Assembly (NCBI RefSeq): GCF_040954645.1 | Contig: NC_092810.1 | Location: forward strand, 68,074,660 to 68,138,659 | Direction: 5' to 3' | DNA: 64,000 nt | Source: Diabrotica undecimpunctata | Taxonomy: Eukaryota; Arthropoda; Insecta; Coleoptera; Chrysomelidae | Shown here: positions 10,353 through 23,790 of the stretch, piece after piece | How positions within the stretch are numbered: the first letter of the stretch is position 1 | Layout of the letters: every line of letters begins with the position of its first letter | Position numbers and translations under genes: made by a program | The notes under the pieces: generated by a model | Told to the model about the DNA's origin: nothing | What the model saw: only the letters and a program-made list of their open reading frames with translations | Databases searched by the model: none

Positions 10353-10614
10353 AGATCACCTATAATACCCAAAAATAATTTAGATATAGATTATTCAAAA
10401 TTAATATAATTGATACTTTTATACAAAATTTAATTTTATACTAATGTTTATATAAAATAATTTTTAAAACAACTTCTTTTTAGCAAAAACAAACGGAAAA
10501 GTATTTCTAAAAAAAGTTATTAAAAGTTATTGCCATTTATAGATAGAATGTGAGCATGAAAACTATCACTTAATAATAATCTAACTAAAATAATGTATCA
10601 TATAATTGACTTAC

Positions 10615-11817
10615 CATATAATACAGACTATTTCGTGCACTTTCCTTGCTTCTGCAGGACCCGTCTCTCTTCATAAGGACAGAATCTAGTGAATCTTTTC
10701 TGTGATGATATGGCTCTGCATAAACGGGTTCCTTGGGATTTTCAACAAAAAAACAAGAGTTCGGTTCTTTGATTTTTTCATAATTCGATATGGCAAATTT
10801 TAACCCATTCAAGCAATTAAAATTAAATGCAGAAGTATTACTGTAATCTAATTCCTGACTAGGCAATCTAGGTAGAGTTCGATTGGATTTAGTACGTGAA
10901 AGTACACTGTCATCGCTATCTTCACCAGATGTGATAGATAGTTCTACACGAGGTATATGCTTCTTACCTCGTAACTTATTATTCCTTAACGCATCTTCGA
11001 GTTTATTGAGCATATATTTTGGGTCGCCTTTTTTTATTACTTTTGGCAACACAAGAGGTTTCTTTTCAGTTTGATGGGTATGTAAAAATGATGAATTTTT
11101 TGAAATATCAGACGCTTTTTCTAAATTTAGTATTTGGAAGGCTCTAGGGGGTTTTTTTGGTGCTGGACCTTTAGGTAAGGGCCTACTTAGTGCGAGTTTT
11201 AATGAATCACTAAAAGATTCCCTTTTTTTATTATCAGATAATTTATCCACTAATTTTAGAGTACTTGAGTTATAGATAGAGTCAATCTTTTTAGTAGGAA
11301 GAGGAGAATTTGAAGGATCTGTACAATTCGAATTATTCCTCCGCAGTGCTTTAGGAATAGGTTCAGTATATAACATTGATAAATCCTTTGATTTATCATT
11401 TGCATTTGTACTGTCATGGCAACTATTAGGAACATTTTTGGGAGATTCTTTATTATCTTTGTTCCTACAATATTGAAATTCAAGAGAACTTTTAGATTTC
11501 ACTAAAAACGGTTTTTTGTTACTACTTTTCGGCACATGTTTGGATTCCTTTTCTATCAACGGTGTAGTCTCACTCTTTTTACTCAATAAATTGCTGTTGC
11601 TATCACAGTTATATTTAACGGCACTAAACTGTTTTAATTTACTTTCATATAAGGTACTTGGGTTACATCTTTGGAAAGCACTGGTACGTTCTGCACTTTT
11701 GTCCACTCTAAAGGCAGGGGTTCTCTTGATGTTTCGTTTAGAAGGGTCACTTAACTGCCTCTGCAATATTTGTTTTTCATGTCGCTTTGTTTCAGGCACT
11801 TCATCAGATTTGGGATA
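10615..11817 (-). CDS. Large internal exon of a host gene, proline/serine-rich protein (tentatively DENND2-like N-terminal region)
   Basis: On the minus strand an acceptor (pyrimidine-rich tract then TTATAG) ends at 11818 and a perfect donor (ATG then GTAAGT) starts at 10614, bounding 401 open codons in phase 0 at both ends. The encoded segment is hydrophilic and probably disordered: YPKSDEVPETKRHEKQIL at the start, a Ser/Asn/Lys-rich middle, a proline block LPKGPAPKKPPRAFQ (about residue 215), a short helical LNKLEDALRNNK, and a C-terminal tyrosine motif PVYAEPYHHRKDS. The PKKPPRxF plus xxLNKLExAL combination reminds me of the long N-terminal region of DENN-domain proteins of the DENND2 group (Rab GEFs), but the DENN domain is not in the window. 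It joins in phase to 28338-28520. The exon has no stops and much less drift than the surrounding repeats, so it is under selection. Confidence 0.8.
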
Positions 11818-12658
11818 CTATAAGATAAAAATACAACTCAGATAATTTCTCCACCCCATAGTACTTTTTCAAATGTGAACAAGTAATATTTAACAGTATT
11901 GGTACCCTGCTAATTATGATAGAACCACTACTAACGGTTTTATGCTCAAACTACCCATTTTAGTTTTACAATTTGAATTTTGTTTGATATTATACAATTC
12001 TTGTGACCGTATTTAACATATACAAAAACTAGATGTTGTACATTTAAAATTACACGCAAAAACAAACTGTTACTAAAAAATCAAATCAAATCAAATCGTT
12101 AGACATGTTTACCTATGAAAAGAAATTTCATGAAATTTTTCTAGGGACATAACTGATTTTAATCATTCACATTTTTTAATATTTGATTGCTCATAGTTTA
12201 TGAAAGATTTTCTGGCATAATTTTATAACTTGCAAACCCTCTTATAAAGACCAAACTGCAGCCTCAAATCTGTATTATACCAAAATGTATTTTCTGTTAC
12301 TAAAATTGCAATAAGTAAGAAACAATAATTATGTCAAAAATATATAATAGTACAAGATCCCGCAGCAGGAGCACTTCGTTCATAACGTAGTGAATCAAAC
12401 TTACATTTTTACATACATTTAAATTTAAAAAAATACATTGATAGTAGGTTGCTAGTCAAAAAGTGCCCGCACATATTTTTACTTCAATTAATAATAATTG
12501 ATTTTTTAACAAAAATTTTATTTGGTTAATTTATTTTTTAAATAAAATACGCTGCTCATGACGTATAAGCATATTTTTTATATCAAATTAAAGCTAATTT
12601 AAGGTTTTCTAAGAAAAAATTGTCGCAAATTAGAGTTCTTCTTCTTCTTCTTCTGGCA

Positions 12659-13934
12659 TCATAACCCTGGATGGGTCTTTGCCTGTCTGGCTATGTCCTT
12701 CCATTCAGATCTCTCTTGGACCCTTCTCCTCCATTGTCGTATATTCATGGTTTTCAGGTCGTCTTCCACGTCATCCAACCATCTCGTCCTGGGCCTTCCT
12801 TTTTTCCGTCTTCCTACCGGCTTCCACTGTATCATCTTCTTTGTCGTTTTCGTGTCTTCTTGTCGCTGAACATGTCCCAGCCATGACAGTCTTTGACTTT
12901 TCACAAATCTTACAATTTCATACCCTTCATTCAGTTCATTAACCTCGTCGTTTCTCCTGATTCTCCATGTGCCGTCTTCCTCTTGCACCAGGCCATATAC
13001 TTTTCTCAGTATCTTTCTCTCGAATATCCTAAGTTGGGCTTCCTCTTTTTTCGTCATTACCCAGGTTTCACAACCATAGGTTACTACGGGTCTAATCAAA
13101 GTTCTGTAGATAGTCATTTTGGTTCTTTTGTCTAATATTTTCGATGTCATCAATCTTTTATTAGCATAGTATGTACGATCTCCACTGGAAATAAAAGCAT
13201 TAATTTCGCTACTTACGGAATTCTTCTGATTGATTTCTGTGCCCAGATATATGATATGTGAAGGTATCCACACTTTCAATCATCCCAGATATGTAAAGGC
13301 ATCCACACTTTCAATAGTATAGTTGTCTATTGCTATATTATTTGGATTCTCAGGTGTTCTTTTGATGGTCATGTACTTAGTTTTTGTTTCGTTTATTTTA
13401 AGACCTCTTTTTTGTGCTCCAGGATCAATTTCCTTGAACGTTTCCATTAGTCGTGTCTTGCTTCTACTAAGAATGGCGACATATGAAGTAATTTGTACTG
13501 TTTTGGTGTTTATATGGCCGGTTACATTGGTTTTTCTGATGACTGCTTCAAGAACTAGGTTGAACAGCATGGTTGAAAGTGCGTCTCCCTGGCTCACCCC
13601 CATGTTGAAGTCAAACAGGGGAGACAGTTCCCCATCTACTCTAACTGCGGCTTTTGAACCATGCAACGTCATTTTTATAAGGCTGATATATCTTTTTGGT
13701 ATACCTAGATTTTGGAGGTCTTCCAGCATTTTGTGTCTTTTCACACTATCAAAAGCTTGTTTAAATTCTATATACACATTATAATAGTTCTATGTCGTAT
13801 TCATAAGCTTTCTCTTGTATTGTTCTAAGTATGAATAGTATGAATAGTCTGAATCCATTTTGATAATCACCAATTATATTTTCGGAGTATTCTGACAATC
13901 TAGTGTAGATAATGCCAGAAAGGATTTTGTATAT
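12659..13934 (-). pseudogene. Reverse transcriptase palm, thumb and C-terminal tail of RTE-like family C
   Basis: Two adjacent open segments. 13280-13777 holds YIEFKQAFDSV, a catalytic-region block degraded to SYVAILSRSK where the other copy has AYADDVAII, and GLKINETKTKYM. 12659-13279 holds the thumb and tail (YLGTEINQKNSVSSEI; IYRTLIRPVVTYGCETW; QRLSWLGHVQRQEDTK; GRPRTRWLDDVEDDL). The missing YADD means no polymerase activity even before counting the frameshift between the segments at about 13279. Confidence 0.75.
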
Positions 13935-13949
13935 TACATTTAGCAATGT

Positions 13950-15702
13950 CTTCTTCTTAAAGTGCCTATCCGTTCCGGATGTTGGCGATCATCACGGCTA
14001 TCTTTACTTTATTTATCGCAGCGCGGAACAGTTCAGTGGTAGTCGTGTTATACCACTTTCGTAAATTTTGAAGCCAGGAAATGCGTCTTCTTCCCGGTCC
14101 TCTCTTACCATTTACTTTCCCTTGGAGAATCAGCTGGAGAAGGCCGTAACGTTCTTGATTTCTCATTACATGTCCTAGATATTCCAACTTTTTAGTTTTG
14201 ACGGACAGGAGAATTTCACATTCTTTCCCCATTCTATGCAGGACCTCCACATTAGTAACTCTGTCAACCCAGGATATACGTAAGATGCACCTATAACACC
14301 ACATTTCGAAAGCTTCGAGCCGATTCATAGATGCAACAGTCAGTGTCCATGCTTCCATTCCGTAGAGCAGAACTGTGAATATGTAGCAGTTCAATAGACG
14401 GCATTTTGTTTTTAATGATATGTCTCGACTGTTGAAAATGGTTCTCATTCTAACGAATGCTGCTTTTGCTTTTATTATTCGCTGTTTAGTTTCTGTTGAG
14501 TGGTCCCATTGGCTATTTAAGTTGGTGCCTAGATATGTATATTGCTCGACTCTTTCGATATTCTGTTGGTTGATTGTAAGTTGAGCGTTTAGTATTGGTT
14601 TTTTACTAATTGTGATAAATTTGGTTTTCTTTATGTTAAGAGCTAGTCCGTATCTGTTGCTGACTTCTGTTATGCGATTTGTTAATATCTGTAAGTCATT
14701 CAGATTATCGGCAAAAACTATAGTGTCATCTGCATATCTAATGTTATTCAACCATTCACCGTTTATTAGTATTCCTTTCGCACAACCGTCTAAAGCTTCC
14801 TTAAATACCCATTCAGAATAAATGTTGAACAACAATGGAGACAAAATACAGCCCTGTCGTACTCCACGGTCTATTGTAATTTTATCAGTTAACTGGTCTT
14901 CTATTTTGATTTTGGCCGTTTGATTGTAGTAAATGTTTCTGATAATTCTAAGATCTTTGTTGTCAATTCCAATTGCTTGCATTAGAGTCATTAATTTGTC
15001 ATGTTTTACTCTGTCAAATGCCTTCTGGTAATCTATAAAGCATACGTATATGTCACAATTCACATCCCTGCATCTCTGAAATAGCACCTGTACAGCAGCA
15101 AAAAGGGCCTCACGTGTTCCCAGAGCATCACGAAATCCGAATTGTGTTCTTGTTAGTTGTTCCTCACATTTTGTATATATTCTTTTGTGAATGACCTTTA
15201 GAAATGTTTTAAGTAAATGGCTCATAAGGCTTATAATTCTATAGTCTTCGCACTTTCTCGCATTGGGTTTTTTTGGAAGATTTATAAAAGTTGACACTAA
15301 CCACTCTTGGGGAACCACGCCCGTATCATATATACTGTTAAATATATTTGTCAACCATTTTATGCCATCATAGTCCATAAGTTTTAAGAATTCTGAGTGA
15401 AAATTATCAGGGCCTACTGCTTTACCATCTTTGGTGCTTTTGATGGCATATTTTACTTCTTCGACTGTAAATGGTGGTCCAGATTCGCAATTGGTGTTTG
15501 TTGTAATACCAGTGTTACTTCGTATATCTTCAAAAGTTTTTTCTACATATTTAATCCAAATATCTCTTTTATGCTCTATTTCCAGTACTATGTTTCCCTG
15601 ATTATCTGTCAGGAATCCAGTGTTCTTGTGTTTATATAAGCCTGCCGCTTCTTTAATCTTTTTATGGAGGTTAAATGAATCATGTTTTTGTTGTAATGAC
15701 TC
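13950..15702 (-). mobile_element. RTE-like retrotransposon (family A) copy nested inside family C
   Basis: The 15-bp sequence TACATTTAGCAATGT flanks it (13935-13949 and 15703-15717). Excising the 1753 bp and one duplication copy restores the family C sequence seen intact at 35570-35610. The 3' end (left) has a short AAGAAGAAG tail. It is 5' truncated inside the linker, so the endonuclease is missing, but the reverse transcriptase is open throughout. Confidence 0.9.
13966..15702 (-). CDS. Reverse transcriptase of RTE-like family A, open reading frame intact
   Basis: About 578 codons without a stop. Minus-strand order: linker (ESLQQKHDSFNLHKKI), KDGKAVGPDNFHSEF (fingers), YRIISLMSHLLKTF, TQFGFRDALGTREAL, FIDYQKAFDRV (first catalytic Asp), DRGVRQGCILSPLLFN, RYADDTIVFA (catalytic YADD pair), GLALNIKKTKF, YTYLGTNLNS, LLYGMEAWTL, and a tail with LEYLGHVMRNQERYG and GKRGPGRRRISWL ending IANIRNG. 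All polymerase motifs look undamaged, unlike every other copy here. Because of 5' truncation there is no endonuclease or own start. The open frame continues upstream to 15783 into the flanking family C sequence, so any start codon there would create a chimeric protein. Confidence 0.8.
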   Translation of the reverse strand, partial: ESLQQKHDSFNLHKKIKEAAGLYKHKNTGFLTDNQGNIVLEIEHKRDIWIKYVEKTFEDIRSNTGITTNTNCESGPPFTVEEVKYAIKSTKDGKAVGPDNFHSEFLKLMDYDGIKWLTNIFNSIYDTGVVPQEWLVSTFINLPKKPNARKCEDYRIISLMSHLLKTFLKVIHKRIYTKCEEQLTRTQFGFRDALGTREALFAAVQVLFQRCRDVNCDIYVCFIDYQKAFDRVKHDKLMTLMQAIGIDNKDLRIIRNIYYNQTAKIKIEDQLTDKITIDRGVRQGCILSPLLFNIYSEWVFKEALDGCAKGILINGEWLNNIRYADDTIVFADNLNDLQILTNRITEVSNRYGLALNIKKTKFITISKKPILNAQLTINQQNIERVEQYTYLGTNLNSQWDHSTETKQRIIKAKAAFVRMRTIFNSRDISLKTKCRLLNCYIFTVLLYGMEAWTLTVASMNRLEAFEMWCYRCILRISWVDRVTNVEVLHRMGKECEILLSVKTKKLEYLGHVMRNQERYGLLQLILQGKVNGKRGPGRRRISWLQNLRKWYNTTTTELFRAAINKVKIAVMIANIRNG

Positions 15703-16902
15703 TACATTTAGCAATGTAATTCGTATGTAATTCTGGCATTCCCTCTTTATCTCCTTTTTTATATATTGGCTGTATAAGACCAACTGCCCATTCCTCCGGC
15801 ATTTGCTCCTTGGTCCATACCAACTTTATCAAGTAATGGATTCTTCCCCAGAGTTCGGGTCCTCCATATTTCAACTATTTGAACTACTTCATAACTCGGA
15901 TTTTCAATGTGCTGCTCCGCCGTAAAATATATTGTCTCGTTTTGATCATTTCCATTGTCTGCATTTAGGTTTTCCTCAAAGTATTCTTTCCATCTCATTA
16001 TATTTTGTTTCTGTGTTAGTAGTTCTCCGTCCTTGTCTTTGCATATTGTCAATTTTGGTCTAAATGACTGTGCTTTCTCTTATTCTTTTTAATGAATTTT
16101 CTACTCTCGTGTTTGTTTTTATGTTCTCGGATTTCTTGTACTTGTTTTTTCAAAGCCTCTCTTTTTTTCTTCTGCATATTCTAGTCGCTTGTATTCTCTT
16201 TTCGTTATAAATTTTACTGCAATTTCTTGTATTTTTTGAAATTGGTTAAGCTTAGCTTGCCTTTTTTTCCTCTACTGCAGTTCTGCATTCATCATACCAT
16301 TCCGCATTTCTTTGCCTTTTGGCTTTTCCGACAGTTTCCTCTGCAGATTGAGTCATTATTGTTTTTAATTGTCTCCATTCTTCCTCTGCAGTATCTTCCT
16401 CTCTGATTCCGTTGAGTTTTATTTGGAGAGTATTTCGATATTCTTGTGTCTTTGTTGGACTTTTGAATCCCTCAACATTCCATTTTTTTGCAAATTATGG
16501 TTGCCAGCTGTCAAAAACGCCAAATCGAGTGGTATCAAAGATAAAGTAAAATAGAGTTAGTGAGCAACGACACTGATTTGACAAGTCATAATGAGTATAT
16601 TTTTACATGTATATCGACGCATGCTTCAAAAACTCACACAACTGTCATTTAAAACCAGTAGAGTTGCGCGCTAGCTGTCTTTTATTTTATCTGATACCTC
16701 GCGTTTTTAACGTAATTAGGAAACCTTATATCATCATATTAAGAAAAAAATTAGCTTTATTTGATATAAAAGTATGCTTATATGTCATGAGCATTTTATT
16801 TAAAAAATAAATGAACGAAATAAAATTTTTGATCAAAAATTAATTACTATAAATTTAATTAAAAATATTTGTGGCCACTTTTTGACACAACTAATTTTAA
16901 TT

Positions 16903-16908
<6 letters not shown>

Positions 16909-16964
<56 letters not shown>
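16909..16964. repeat. (TA)n microsatellite
   Basis: 56 bp of uninterrupted TA. It abuts the (ATG)n tail of the RTE-like copy that starts at 16966. Confidence 0.95.
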
Positions 16965-18844
<1,880 letters not shown>

Positions 18845-19250
18845 GTTTTAACATACATAGCTGAAACGTGGTCACTTACACAGAAGCTTAACCAAGAGCT
18901 GCTGAAGCGTTTCAAGCGAAATATAATATACATGCTATAACTTTGAGTTATATAGAAGCCTGAGGGAACCCGATGAAATTCATTAAGGTAGCAAGCCTGA
19001 GATAGATTGGGCATGTCATCAGAAGGGAGGAAGGTGCGACAGTGAGAAAAGTATTTGAACGAAGAGGAACAGTGGAACAACATACTAGAGTAACTTGGAT
19101 AACTGGACAATTTCGAAGACGACTTAACCATCGAAGTTAAAGGATGGAGAAAAGTTGCTAGGGATAGGACGGAATCGGGGAAATGTTCTAAAGATTATTT
19201 AAGACTTATAGGGCTGTATTGCCAATGATGATGATGACGATGATTATGTA
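18845..19250 (+). pseudogene. RTE-like C-terminal tail fragment with (ATG)n tail
   Basis: Plus-strand fragment reading GPVLTYIAETWSLTQKL, then a frameshifted RWIGHVIRREEGATV-like block and VKGWRKVARDRTE, ending with a GATGATGATGACGATG tail near 19226-19245. A 5'-truncated, decayed insertion; the tail type links it to family B. Confidence 0.6.
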
Positions 19251-19659
19251 TTAGAAAGAATATAGACATTTACAAAACAATTACATATAACTAAATTAAA
19301 TAAGGAAAAACTATTCAACATACATATATTGATTAGGACGATTATTTAGTTCTGCAACAATTGAAAATGTTTTTTTTTCTTTTTTTATTTATAGTTTAAA
19401 TATTTAGTAATATTGTCTGTTGTTATTTTTGCAGAAGTTTATTTGTTATTATTCAAACTAAGTTCAAATGAGATGTAGCATTTTATTCTTTCAATGATAA
19501 AAGCGATAAAATATTTTGAGAATGAATTAACAATAAATATTTTGTGAATAACATGCGGAAGCACAATAATTTTAAAAATAAATATTGAAATTAAACTCAA
19601 TTTAAGTATAAACAATCCTCTATACCAAAACTTTTCGTTCAATTAACGATCAATTAAAA
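19251..19659. other. AT-rich sequence without recognisable content
   Basis: Intronic spacer. No motif, repeat end or exon was recognised. Confidence 0.4.
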
Positions 19660-20870
19660 TTTTACTGTAAGAGCGCCTAATACACAATCAACATGGATTT
19701 TCTCAGAATTAATCAACAGTAACAAATTTAGTACTATTTGAACAAAAAATATTAAAAGCGTTGGAGAATAAAATTCAGATGGATACTATTTATACTGACT
19801 TCTCCAAGACATTTGACAGAGTAGATCATAACACCTATTAGAAAAATTAAATGCCTTTAGCTTCAGTCATCATTTCTTACAACGGTTTAACAGCTTTTTA
19901 AGAGACCGAACATGACAAGTGAGAATAGGTTGTTTTAATTCAGATATAATTCATGTGACATCAGTAGTAGGTAACCCAAGGAGCTCACTGTTCATCCTTG
20001 TTATTTAATATGTTTGTGAACGATATATCAGAGTGTTTTAGAAATTGTGATTTCCTGATGTTTGCAAATGATTTGAAATAATTTAAGTAAATCCGTAGAT
20101 TCAAATGATGGCATAACTTTAACTCAAGAAGATTTAGACCGGTTGAGTATTTGGTGTGAGAATATTATTTTGCATTTAAATGTTGCTAAATACTGCTATA
20201 TAACTTTTTATAAAGGTTTTAAAAAATATGATACTTCTTATACAATCATGATAATGAATTGTCTTATGTCAAAACAATAAAAGACTTATGAGTTGCGTGT
20301 TGTACAACAAATAAATAATGTAACAGTTAATTCATTAAAATATTTAGGCTTTATCATTCCCAACTGTCTGAGACTATCTGTTTGTGCTTTAAGAGCGGTT
20401 TATTATGCTTTGGTGTATTTAAAGTGAAATACGCATCTATTGTATGGTCTCCACAACACCAAGTTCATTCTACTACATTGGAGAGATTGCAGAACAAATT
20501 TTTAAGATATTGTGCCTATAAATTAAACATATGCATTATTAATCATGATAATACAGATATTTTAAAAACATTCAACATTAATTTATTAAAAACCCGACGA
20601 GATAACTCTACTTTAGTATTTATGTTTAAATTAATAAATGGTTTAATTTGTTGTCCTGAACTTCTCCAATCTATTAGTTTATAATATGTTCCCTCCAAAA
20701 GTCTCAGATATGTTTATCTGTTTTATATACCTTTTCACCGTACAAATTATGGTACGCATTCACCCATTGAGCGAACAATGAAAATTATAAATAGGAACAA
20801 TTTAGAATGATTTAGTGTCTCCTTGTTTTCATTTAAAAATCAGATAAAAAGTGCTTGACAAGTGATAGGT
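19660..20870 (+). pseudogene. Jockey/CR1-like non-LTR retrotransposon reverse transcriptase relic
   Basis: Read in several frames: STVTNLVLFEQKILKALE, then IYTDFSKTFDRVDHN (first catalytic region), LLFNMFVNDISECF, DFLMFANDLK where functional copies have FADD, so the catalytic pair is damaged, DLDRL-like thumb start, VKYASIVWSPQH (20415-20450) and the C-terminal LNINLLKTRRDNSTLVFMFK. TDFSKAFDRVDH plus LFVNDI is characteristic of jockey/CR1-type elements without an RNase H domain. Many stops. A 3' untranslated region probably extends to about 21060. Confidence 0.65.
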
Positions 20871-21274
20871 ACTTTTTTGTTTATTTTCATTCATTTTGTT
20901 TCATACATAATTAATATTTTGTTTTATTTATAATTAAGATTTTAATTTCACTTAGTTTGTAAGCAATTGAAGAGATTGATTTTTACACTGCATGTTAACA
21001 TATATTTTTTTTTGTAATGGGGGTAATCTCGTATATTATTAAATAAAAATATATTTATTTACATATGTATATTTATATAATATAAATAAATAATAATTAA
21101 TATAATCGTTTCTGTCATCTTTTTTTATGATCCTCATATGAGAATACATTTATAGGGTATTATTTTTACTCCACAGTTAATAATTCGAAAACATTGATAA
21201 TAGTACTAGGATTTGTTTACTACCAATATAATTCATAACTGTAGTTGTAAATACATTAAAAAATGAACATTTCG
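20871..21274. other. AT-rich 3' region of the jockey/CR1-like relic and spacer
   Basis: Very AT-rich; no coding sequence. The exact 3' end of the preceding element could not be placed. Confidence 0.35.
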
Positions 21275-22270
21275 CACTTCTTCTTAGTGTCATCAGTTGA
21301 CGCTACAGCCCTTCGTGAGCACAGGCCTGCCTCAAAACATTCTTCCATCCTTCCATGTCGAGTGTCTGTCTACTCCATCCCCGTACTCCAATATCCATTA
21401 GATCGTCCACCAAAAAGTCTAGAGTTCGAAATTACATTGCCTTCTCCACAGAACCTGTTCGTTAACTCGGCCATATATGGTCCTCAAAAATATTCGTAGT
21501 AACTTTTCATCTAGGGTCGTCATTGAACATGTTTCCGATAGTGAGCACTGGGGTATTATTGTTTTATAAAGTTTGCACTTTGTTGGTTTTGACATATTTT
21601 TCGCTCTTAGTTGAGGATCCAGGCCAAAAAAACAGCGGTTAGCCATGCATATTCCTTTTATTTCTTTGGATGTGTTATTTTTGCAGTCAACCAGCGACCC
21701 TACGTAGCAGAACTCTTCCACCGTTTCTATAGTTTAGTATTGCACCTCGTAAGGTATTTTGTTGCATTCTTGATATAGCCGACGTATATTTAGTTTTCTG
21801 GGAGTTAATCAGAAGTCCGATGTTTTCTGTGGCATTTTTAATACGTGTGAAAGCTTCAACTGCTTAATGTCGGATTCTTCCAATGATCACGATATCATCA
21901 GCATATGCCATTATTTGTATACTGAGGGATATATCGCACCCGTTAAGGTGATTCCCGAATCTCTCATAACTTGTTCTAACGCTAGATTGAACAACGTGGA
22001 TCAACAAAATGGATCTGAAAGATCCCCTTATACTCGCAATTTACATTCAACTTTTCTCACTGCCATTTTAATTAATTCTACCAATGCTTTTGGTATTCCA
22101 AATTCGAGCATTGCCGAATATAATTGGAGTGTGTCAACAGTATCGTAAGCTGCCTTAAAATCTATGAAGATGTAATGGCAGTCTTTGTCGTACTACATCG
22201 TTTTTTGTAATATTTCTAATATTTGAGGATATGTGATCAATATTAGTTCTGTTTTTCAAAGAGCCTCTTT
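21275..22270 (-). pseudogene. RTE-like retrotransposon fragment (family D)
   Basis: Minus-strand palm near 22180 (IFIDFKAAYDTVDTLQLYSA), then a block around 21895 where the catalytic aspartates should be (sense reads GIC and a stop, so the box is gone), then an open segment 21419-21721 with EEFCYVGSLVDCKNN, KCKLYKTIIP and LLRIFLRTIYG (thumb). FKxAYDTV is typical of BovB/RTE-type enzymes. Heavily decayed. Confidence 0.6.
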
Positions 22271-22321
22271 GCTATGATCCTATTATATTGTCAATATACT
22301 CTGAAAATGGTTCGTTAATTA

Positions 22322-23790
22322 TCTTCTTCTTGTGCCTCATACTTTAAGGGCATTGACAATCATTACGGCCCATTTTACTTTGTTTGCAGCAGTTCTGAAG
22401 AGTTCTATTGTTGTTTTTCCACTCCAATGCTTTAAATTTTTCGACTAGGACGTGCGTCGTCTCCCCGGTCCTCGTTTCCTTACACTTTCACTTATATAGC
22501 CAATCGCATCAACTCATGTTTTTCATTTTCAGTCTATATGGCACAAGATCGCAACCTATGGAGGCAGCAAACCAATAATATTTAGAGTGTCACCAGACCC
22601 TGACAAGGGCTCAAGGAATGAGAAGGAGGAGGGCCAAAGTAGCACATTTGTCGTTCCTTGAAAGTGTTGAGTGTTTCTTTTTCTTTTTTCATCTTTCTTA
22701 ATGTTTCCGTATTTGTTACGTGTTGTGTCCATATTTTCCACATTCTTAGATAACACCACATCTCAAAGCTGGCAAGTCTTTTTTCAGTTGCGTCCGTAAT
22801 TGTCCAGGCTTTAAGTTCATATAAAAGAGCAAAGAATACGTAGCATCTCAATACTCTAGTTCTAATTTCTATTCCCAGTTTTTCATTGCATAATACTGTT
22901 TTCATCTTATTGAAAGCGCTTTTGGCCCTCTCAATCATTATCATCATCATCATCTTTGGCTCAACAATTGTGTGTGGATCCTGGCCTGCTCTAAGATTCA
23001 TCGCCATTCTCTTCGGTTTCTGGCGACGTGTTGCCATCTTCTGATCTTTAATATCCCTAAGTTGGCCTCAACTCCATCTAATCACCTAATTCGCAGTCAG
23101 CCTCGGCTTCTTCCTATAGTTCCTGTTGATAGCTTTTTAGTAATCATATTGTCTTTGGTCATCTCAATGCGTCGTTTTATTTCAAGGTTGCGGTGCCATT
23201 GCTCATTTAGCTCACATCCCAAGTAATTGTATCTGAGTACTTTCTCTAAAGCTTTTCCTTTGACGTAGATTGTTTCGTCTTCAATCTTGTTGTTACTGAC
23301 AATCATAATTTTTGTTTTTTTTTTGTATTCACAGCCTTTCGTTACCCCTCGCAGTACTGCGTAGTGCGATCAACCAAAATTTGTAGCCCTTCTCTGCTGT
23401 CCGCAAGGAGTATTGTATCATATGCATATCTGAGATTATTCACTAGTGTTCCGTTAATGGATATACCTTCATTGATGTCTTCTAGTGCATCTTTAAACAT
23501 CTCTTCTGAGCACATATTAAAAAGTAGAGGTGATAGTGCACATCCTTGTCGAACTCCTCTTCTTATAGGTATCTCTTTAGATCTTTGTTGGTCTACTCTT
23601 ATTATGGCTTTCTGATATCGGTAAAATTTTGTAATGATTCTCACATCCTGATCATATATTTCTGTGTTCCATAATATGTTTGCAAGCCGTATGTGTTATA
23701 TTTTGTAGAAGGCTTTCTCAAAGTCAGCTAGACATATGAATGTCACAGTTGACATCTCTACTTCGTTCTATGAGTGTTTATATAGTAAAC
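22322..23790 (-). pseudogene. RTE-like family A copy, degenerate and interrupted
   Basis: Minus strand: 23342-23644 holds RRGVRQGCALSPLLFNMCSE and RYAYDTILLA, where the second residue of the catalytic YADD is Tyr, so the polymerase is dead. 23097-23306 holds YNYLGCELNEQWHRN. 22660-22930 holds LLYELKAWTI and FEMWCYLRMW, and the 3' end near 22322 starts CTTCTTCTT like other family A copies. A foreign segment of about 180 bp at 22931-23110 and another short one at about 22540-22640 interrupt it. The 5' end is near 23790, where coding similarity stops. Confidence 0.65.
22931..23110 (-). mobile_element. Short RTE-like 3' tail insertion
   Basis: Minus-strand piece with GQLRDIKDQKMATRRQKPKR, LRAGQDPHTIVEP and an (ATG)n-type tail (TCATTATCATCATCATCATC at 22935-22954), sitting inside the family A copy. 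It resembles the 3' end of the copy at 26135 (sense LEQAKTHHGL). A small 5'-truncated insertion; the right edge is approximate. Confidence 0.5.

Larger units (their letters stand above)
12633..16489 (-). mobile_element. RTE-like retrotransposon (family C), 5' truncated, inserted in the MITE and itself split
   Basis: GCAAATTA occurs at 12625-12632 and 16490-16497 as the target-site duplication. The 3' end, to the left on the minus strand, carries a (GAA)n tail at 12633-12652. Coding blocks on the minus strand run from the linker (about 16450-15720) through reverse transcriptase to the C-terminal tail (12659). At 13950-15702 it is interrupted by a family A element. Compared with the longer family member at 34493-37552 it lacks the 5' endonuclease half but keeps the C-terminal segment that the other has lost. 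It is inactive because of stops and the insertion. Confidence 0.8.
12455..16886. repeat. MITE-like element with long terminal inverted repeats, split by an RTE-like insertion
   Basis: The left arm (12455-12611) starts GTCAAAAAGTGCCCGCAC and the right arm (16718-16886), reverse-complemented, starts GTCAAAAAGTGGCCACA. The two remain alignable for about 155 bp, sharing AATTTTATTT-, TTATTTTTTAAATAAAAT- and CTCATGACRTATAAGCAT-type blocks. Without the RTE-like insertion (12633-16489 plus one copy of its 8-bp duplication) the element would be about 570 bp and noncoding, like a MITE of an unassigned DNA transposon family. The flanking duplication is not clear. Confidence 0.65.

Noticed and set aside
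12671..13784. Plus-strand open frames opposite the RTE-like reverse transcriptase (similar at 34400-35437)
   Set aside because: They are antisense shadows of the minus-strand element; their residues match no family.
13966..15783. A single natural 605-residue protein
   Set aside because: The first about 27 residues come from a different element on the other side of a target-site duplication; only 13966-15702 belongs to the reverse transcriptase.
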